Assembly (NCBI GenBank): GCA_949775045.1
Contig: OX459105.1
Location: 10,431,398-10,495,397, forward strand
Direction of reading: 5' to 3'
DNA length: 64,000 bases
Origin: Metridium senile
Lineage: Eukaryota; Cnidaria; Anthozoa; Actiniaria; Metridiidae
In this document: in pieces, positions 57,419 through 64,000 of the stretch
How the letters are laid out: every line of letters starts with the position of its first letter
Position numbering within the stretch: position 1 is the stretch's first letter
Notes under the pieces: model-generated
Told to the model about the DNA's origin: nothing
What the model saw: only the letters and a program-made list of their open reading frames with translations
Database searches by the model: none
Translations under genes and position numbers: made by a program

Positions 57419-60400
57419 TTACTCGTCATCACTGAAACTGTCTTTACTTCTGATTGGATAAGATTCGTTGCTACTCTCATCCTGGCCGATGGCTCTCCGA
57501 TTGACCGCCGAAGTGGGTTCGGAGTCATTTCGTTTTGCATCTTTCTTTGAATCGTTAGTCTCTTCCGATCCTTCTGCACTGTCGGATTTCGGATTAGCCT
57601 CAGCTGTTTCCTGTTCTTCTTTGTTACGTTTCAGTGCCTGTATTCGACGATCGATGGCTGTGTATAACTGCTGGACGTCCTTTGGTCCAGCCTGCAATGA
57701 CGATAGATCATTTGAATAAATAAATTAAAAGAAGAAGAAAATACTTGCCAGTGCCATATAAATATATTATAATCATTGTGGCATATTATATATAAAGGAT
57801 TGAATGAATGAATAAACATTGAGTCGAGAGATAGATTGATTAATGGATAAACGAATGAATAAATGGATGGATTAATGGATGAATAAATAATTGAATAAAT
57901 GGATGATGAATGAATAAAAATAGAGTCGATAGATAGATTAATCGATAAATGAATGAATAAATGGATGGATTAATGGATGAATAAATAATCGAATAAATGG
58001 ATGGATGGATGAATAGAAATTGAGTCGATAGATGGATTTTATTGGATATATGAATGAATAAATGGATGGATTAATGGATGAATAAATAATCGAATAAATG
58101 GATGGATGGATGAATAGAAATTGAGTCGATAGATGGATTTTATTGGATATATGAATGAATAAATTGATGGATTAATGGATGAATGAATGATTGAATAAAT
58201 GGATGAATGAATGAATAAAAATTGAGTCGATAGATAGATTGATTGATTAATGGATAAATGAATGAATAAATGGATGGATTAATGGGTGAATAAATAATTG
58301 AATAAATTGATGAATGAATGGACAAATGAATAAATAAATGAACAAATGAATGAATTCATACATGCACAATGAACGAATTGATGAATGGATTGACGAATAA
58401 ATAAATGAATTAACGAACGAACGAACGAGCAATACAAGTAGGCTGCATTCATGTTGCTTGCATTCGTACGATTCTCAAAACAAAAGAACATCTTATTTAC
58501 ATGCATGCTATTGACTACAGTTAATTGTTTCGTGGTCAATCGTGAAAGATTGGACCACTTACCATGATAAGATATATTTTGACATTATTCTCCGCCTCCA
58601 GGCCTGTTATCCGTAAGCTTTTTTCATTGGCTCGCTCTATTGTCATCTCAGGCCATAGCTTGGTGTTTAGTGTTACACGTAGATGGCCTTGAGTTCTCAT
58701 GACTGAGGAAAATGGATTAAATTTGATTGAATATACTGTAAATAATATTATACTTATTCGATGTTCTAAGACACTTAAACCTGCCGCATGGTCGGGTTGT
58801 CGGTGACTAAACCGGCTCCCCACTAACATTATGTTACCCAGGAGAACGAAAAACAAAACCTGTCAAAGGGCGGATGAGCTCGTCTTGAGCCAACGGCCAG
58901 CATGCAGAAAGCTTCGCCGTGGAGTAAGGCGCTTGATAACAACGCTTGACAACAATAACAAAAACGTCAACGGTGCAGAAAAGTACAAGAACGAATATCA
59001 TAAAGATTACACAATGGAATTCTCATGAGCGCCCTGTTGGTAGCACGTGAAGAAAGTTGTTTCTCAACTAATGATGTTTACTGTATGAACAATGTCATAA
59101 ATTCTATTTTTCTGTCAGTGATATTTTCATCATCATGATTATTGCAAACATTATTATGATCAATCATTTCACTCACCAAGACGAGACTGGAAGGTTGTGT
59201 CAGACATTGCTTTACACATATCATTCAATCTAAGATGGCCACGTCCCTTTTCTCTCCAGTTATGATCATCGACATCAAACATGAACAACCTACAGTTGAT
59301 CTGGTAACAAACATAAGAAACACTATCACACTGTGGACAGGATTAAGGTATCATGGGACAAAATTGAGGTGTCTTTTTGAAAGCCGCATTGTGCGTACAA
59401 AAATATATATTCCCAATATATTTTAATAAATGATATTTAGTTTTAATTAATGATAATGCTATTTTACAGTGCGAATCGAAAAACCGTGGGCACCCAGAAA
59501 TATTTTAGAAATTGTTTATTGTTCTTGAACAACTCACAACAACTCTTACTTCAAAAGATTTATCATGCTACACATCAGTCAAACTTCTTGCGGTGATATA
59601 GTTGTTTCTGAGTTGCTCAACAAACAAAAAACAATTTCTAAAATATTTCTGGGTGCCCACGGTTTTTTGATTCGCACTGTAACGAAATCCGACTAGTCAA
59701 AATCAATAAGTTTATTGTCCCACAATATTTAACCAATAGGCACAAAACCTAATTAGGCCTGTTAAAAAACTCATGAACTTCAAAACCATGTCTGCATTTT
59801 TAAAATTTTATGAGCTTTGTTAATTTAGTATTGATTTTTGTAACTATAGGTAATAAAATCTTAGGTTATTTTGCAGTTTATCCTTAATTACTTTTGAATA
59901 AAGCATCAAATCAAAAAAACGGCTAAAATGACAATGAAGTTATGCTAATCAAAAAATGTAGAGATTTGCATATAATTTTCTGCTGCTGCAAATTTAATCG
60001 TTTTTCCTCAAACTTTCACAAGTTATTGTTATGGTGAATGCCTATCATATGATAGCTTTCTTTTTCTTAAAACATCAATTTTAAATATTATGATAATTAA
60101 TGGAGGCCATGTTATGAAAGTCGTCTATAGATATGCTTACCTTAAGAACATTTCTCTCTTCCTCCTCACCAGTAACTTTCTCTACCTGTTCATACTTTGA
60201 CTTTGAAGGTCCTGCCGAGTCTTCATACATCTTAGCTGCCTCAGCAAGAGACAATTGATGCTTGTCAAGGGAGGTGGTAGGGGAATTTGGGCCATCTTTG
60301 TTAGCACACGACTTGGCTACCTCTTGTAGAGTCTTGGGTTGTTTTTGGCCATCTATAACTGTATAAAGAGTTGTAATTAAAGGTTGTTTGATTATAGAAA

Positions 60401-63128
60401 ACAGACAAAAAAGCAATATGTAGGTGTGGTATGATCATTTGGGTAGTCTTGAGAAAGATTATAGGTGTTGTACAAAGTTTATAAAAAAATAACAAAATAA
60501 ATCTGTGACAAAAGTTGTATTTCAGATACAAAACCAACCTGATTTGCATAAGTTTTAAGAATTTTATCAACCACATTTACTTTTATCTTGACAACTTTAG
60601 CAAGATATGAGAGAACTCACGTTGGACTTTTATTTAATTACTATAAACATGTTCCCATTTAAATCTGTACTTTCTCATTTAAATCAACCAATCAGTAGTA
60701 ACCATCATGATTGCCACATCATCATCCATCATTGCCATCATCCTCACCACAGAACCCATCGTATCAGCTAGATAATCAACATGTTTGCAATAAGATTGGT
60801 TGTTGCTATTTGTCAATATTTTTCTTGTTATTCACCTTGTGGAGTATCTTCAGAAGTTGATGTTTCTTCAGGCTTTTGTTGATCAGGATCTGCACCAGAC
60901 TCACTTTTATCATCTTCAGATTGATTAGCAAACTACAGTAGAACAATATCAGAAAACAAAATATTATGATGATGGTGGAGAAGAAAAAGAAAGAAAAGCA
61001 AGCAGTGAAGTAAGAGGAAGAGGAGAAGGAGGGGAAAAGAGAAGGATAAAAAAAAGGAGGATGAAAAGGAAGGTGAAAAGGAATAGAAGGAAACGGAGGT
61101 GGAGGAAAAGGAGGAAAAAAAGAAGAAGGAAAATGAAAATGAGGAGAAGGAGGAGAAGGAGAAGGAAAGGGAGGTGGAGGAAAAGGAGGAGGAAAAAAAG
61201 AAGCGAAAAGCAGGAGGAAGAGGCATATGAAAAAGCAATAATCAAGATAATAATGACAGTGATGATACATGTAGTCTATTTTTGAAAATGGAGATAATAG
61301 TGATAATCAATGGGGATGATCAGTATGATAATAATAGTCCATTTCACAGCTGGGCTAGAAATAGCTGCCTGCCAATGGCCAAATGACAGGCCAAATTTTG
61401 GGTTTGTCAGGCAAAAATAATTATGAACTGCCAATTGGATAACAAAATTGCAGTCAAAATTTACTAGAAATCATATTTCATGGTTTCTGCATCTGGAAGT
61501 GGCAGGCTAAATTATTTTCTTCGTTCGAGCCCTGCACAGTTCCGTTCAGTGTCCACAAATGATAGTTTGTTGCTGCGCATGATAAAACAATACGAACCTC
61601 GACTTGGAACTATTATTATTTTGTGGTCACTGAACAGAACTATGAAAAGGTCTATTTGAATTGATGGTAGTGATGATCAAAGTGATTAAATTAGAAATGA
61701 TGGTGATGATAATAGTTATGATGATGGTGAAAGTATTGATGATGATGGTGATGATAATAGTTATGATGATAGTGAAAATATTGATGATGATGGTGATGAT
61801 AATAGTTAGTAGAGGGAAATCGATGGGAAGCCCTTTGTTGTATGTTTTTGTACACTTTTTTTCAAGTGTGACCGTGCATAATCTTTTGTTTCGCAATTGT
61901 TTTATCCATATTGGATACGTCTGAATGAACAGACCAAAAATCATTATCTTGGCTGTTGCTCAAAATACTCAAAGATTGAGAACAAATATTACAATATTTC
62001 TTACAATAATCTCATAGAAAAAGTTTATGTTGACTCATTTTGCAATTTTGATTGGTCATAAAGAAAAAGTAGTGCACGGTCAAGACTGGTTCAACTTTGA
62101 AATGCAAACAAAGAAGTACTACAAAAGGTTTCCTAACCAGTCCCCTCTATAAACTATGTAATGATGTATAAACTCACAGTGACACGGTCACTCATGTTGC
62201 AGCCAAAGACAAACGTCCCTGCCTTCTGCTTTTCCAGTGAACTACAAACAATAAAAAGCCAAAATGAATACATCACCATGAGTCACTCAGATAACAGTGC
62301 AATTCCAAAAAAACTGTGGGCGTCCAGTCATATTTCAGAAATTATTTTTCGTTAAATGAACAGCCTGAAACAGCAATCAACTGCAAAGCGTTTGACTGGT
62401 TTGAAGACTTAGCAAATCGAAGTCAGTTTTCTATGGATCTGTACTGTAATCGACAATCAAAATTATGTCACAAATGATCAAAACTCAAGTGGAACCTCGA
62501 GCGCAGCAACGGGTTTCACTGCAAAGTTTTGATCATTTGTGAAGTAATTTTGATTGTCGATTACAGTACAGACCACTAGAAAACTGAATTCGATTTGTTG
62601 TTTTTTTACCATTAATAAGCGAAAAACAACTAAAAAAAGTTTGAAGAAAACAGTTTTATCCGCTCGCGCACGGATGTTGTGAGCACAAGCAGGTCTGGAC
62701 TGTAATCGACAATGGCTCTCAGCCAATCAGAGAGTAGTTTCACATTGTTCAATGAACAATAAGCAGTTACAGAAATATGTCTTGGTGTGAGTAATACAAC
62801 ACTGCTATTGTTTGGATAGGTTTAGGGTAATTGTTTGTTTTTAAACCAATCATAAACGGTGTTTCAATTTGGTGCTGATTTTCCCCTCCGAGCCCACAGT
62901 TTTTCAATTTGCACTGTAACTGAACCTAACATTAAGTGTATAATACACAATGTATGTATGTTTATTATGTGTTTATAATATAAATAAAATCTATTTTTCT
63001 TACTCATTATTTTTGTCTAGAAACATCTGGAAGTAGTTTTTTGTCTGTTCTGCAACAGGTTCTGGTGCAGATGCCCCAGTTCTTTTCTCAGTACTAGTGG
63101 ATTCACTGGTACTTGATAGACCAAATGT
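57419..63128 (-). CDS. RANBP3: Ran-binding protein 3, C-terminal seven exons (partial)
   Basis: Exons in reading order: 63128-63004, 62241-62178, 60932-60836, 60358-60141, 59300-59177, 58702-58563, 57691-57419. All junctions are GT-AG and in phase, giving 346 aa plus stop. The acidic linker with GTFVFGCNMSDRV matches the human FG-type motif. The Ran-binding domain runs from VTGEEEERNVLK through FMFDVDDHNWREKGRGHLRL to MRTQGHLRVTLNTKLWPEM and KSLRITG. The tail is acidic and Ser-rich, ending SDDE, as in human RANBP3. The human protein is a nuclear cofactor that binds CRM1 and RanGTP and aids export of selected cargoes, including Smad2/3. The N-terminal part, with the nuclear signal, is beyond the right edge. 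Identity is firm; the start is not in the window. Confidence 0.93.
57825..58435. repeat. GGATGAATAAAT-type tandem repeats with ~118-bp higher order
   Basis: Short units (AATAAATGGATGGATTAATG) are arranged in about five longer units that each contain TTGAGTCGATAGAT, in the last RANBP3 intron. Spurious Ile/His/Ser-rich frames. Confidence 0.85.
59465..59681. mobile_element. MITE family I, copy 1
   Basis: ACAGTGCGAATCGAAAAACC and GGTTTTTTGATTCGCACTGT ends; GTGGGCACCCAGAAATATTT pairs with AAATATTTCTGGGTGCCCAC. RANBP3 intron. Confidence 0.85.
60965..61225. repeat. GA-rich (GGAGAAGGA)n tract
   Basis: Purine tract on the plus strand in a RANBP3 intron; polypyrimidine on the sense strand, producing false Ser/Phe-rich frames. 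Confidence 0.85.
61660..61808. repeat. 48-bp tandem repeat, GATGATGGTGATGATAATAG
   Basis: About three units, with GATGATAATAGTTATGATGA and GTGAAARTATTGATGATG. Confidence 0.75.
62294..62920. mobile_element. MITE family I, copy 2, with nested foldback
   Basis: ACAGTGCAATTCC and AATTTGCACTGTAA ends with CTGTGGG / CCCACAG. Inside, 62431-62712 forms another inverted repeat (TACTGTAATCGACAATCAAA), probably a second element inserted later. Confidence 0.75.
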
Positions 63129-64000
63129 CTAGAGGAGAAAAATGATGAAGAATCACCATCATATCCAATATTTCCTTGTACGTGGGAATCATAATTAATA
63201 ATAAGTCGTTTCTTCCACGTTAAATTTAATTTTATTCCTATGTACATGTAGTCTCCCCCGCAGCCGTTTTTAGTCTCATTCCACTCCCCTACGGTCCACT
63301 TCTCTCCCCACAAACGGCTGCTCACTCGAGTGCAACATTCCTTTCCCAGTCTCGACCAATAGGAAACAGGCTTCTATATACTGGAAACCTTGCCCCAGAC
63401 TCTCTTTGTTGTTATAGGCAAAATAGCTCGAGTTTCAAAATGTTTCAAAATAGCTTGAGAGTTGTCAAATGTGTTAACCAAAGTGTGTAGCTATGGAGCA
63501 AGTAGTTTTGAAAAAAAAGGATGTATTTGTCAGTAAACCGATACATCAACTGTCAAGTGTTTTACCAATGAGTCCTTGAAGGTCAAAGGTTTAAAAACTT
63601 TACCATAACCAGATTTGAAAATGTGAATGCACTTCTTGCAATCATTAACTGTGGCTGTGCAGATAATACAGTTTGTGTCACTATTCTGTATTTTTGGGGG
63701 GTGACATCCATTCACGACGAGTAAATTGTAATATTTATAGTTTATGCTAAAAAACACACAAATGACACACGGCTCGTATTTCTGCTGCATACTCTCACCG
63801 ATCTAATGAGCGTTGTGATTGGTCAAGTGTATATAATCACGAAATCGGATTTAATTGGATTTAAAAACAATGGGAAAGGAATGTTGCACTCGAGTGAGCA
63901 GCCATTTGTGGGGAGAGAAGTGGACCGTAGGGGGGTGGAACGAGACTAAAAAACGGCTGCGGGGGAGACTAATGTACATGTAGCTTTCGGATTTACAATC
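63129..64000. other. RANBP3 intron to the right edge
   Basis: No exon is visible. An 87-codon open frame at 63530-63790 lies inside the foldback element described next and has no family resemblance, so it is not called. Confidence 0.45.
63241..63983. mobile_element. 743-bp element with ~107-bp terminal inverted repeats
   Basis: The left arm (63241-63347) starts TGTACATGTAGTCTCCCCCG and ends AACATTCCTTTCCCA. The right arm (63871-63983) is its complement with a few changes. A solitary AAACGGCTGCGAGGGAGACT fragment occurs at 10417-10436. The internal ~520 bp is unique and could include a deleted passenger. Confidence 0.85.

Noticed and set aside
63530..63790. 87-codon minus-strand frame in the RANBP3 intron
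   Set aside because: Lies inside a foldback element, lacks splice-site context matching RANBP3 and has no recognisable domain.

Overview
This is a nuclear genome segment from an animal, most likely an AT-rich invertebrate. It carries GT-AG introns, split genes with clear vertebrate orthologs, dispersed tRNA-derived SINEs, many short terminal-inverted-repeat (MITE or foldback) elements and long microsatellites. I cannot name the species; a cnidarian-like or other early-branching marine invertebrate fits the gene structures and repeat style, but that is a guess. There are no bacterial operons, CRISPR arrays or rRNA.

Layout from left to right. (1) 1400-1732 (-): a first exon resembling that of the neighbouring P4HTM gene, facing it head to head; the rest of that gene lies off the window. 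(2) 3003-9801 (+): a complete ten-exon transmembrane prolyl 4-hydroxylase (P4HTM, 510 aa as modelled). (3) 10727-35328 (-): a complete 33-exon ERCC4/XPF DNA-repair nuclease (905 aa as modelled), convergent with P4HTM. One of its introns holds an intronless 776-codon gene on the same strand (27437-29767). (4) 35401-42410 (+): complete ten-exon WDR18 (442 aa as modelled), divergent from ERCC4 with only 72 bp between the two start codons. (5) 43560-52707 (+): an unrecognised multi-exon gene whose product starts MGVCSSC (acylation-like) and ends CSLM (CAAX-like). One intron carries two arrays of CArG (SRF-type) boxes. (6) 57419-63128 (-): the C-terminal seven exons of RANBP3, with the Ran-binding domain; the N-terminus is off the right edge.

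The exon coordinates were built by joining GT-AG boundaries with matching codon phase. For P4HTM, ERCC4, WDR18 and RANBP3 every junction keeps frame and the lengths are close to the human proteins. The genes are ordinary housekeeping functions (oxygen-dependent hydroxylation, nucleotide-excision repair, 60S ribosome assembly, CRM1 export) and do not form a pathway together.

The less ordinary content is in the non-coding part. It includes 28 exact CC(A/T)6GG boxes at 32-33 bp spacing in one intron; three tandem repeat units whose long hairpin keeps its pairing although its sequence changed; a 1.45-kb inverted repeat in an ERCC4 intron; a duplicated ERCC4 exon end that creates an in-frame second splice donor; and a start codon pair both embedded in YY1/TISU-like motifs.
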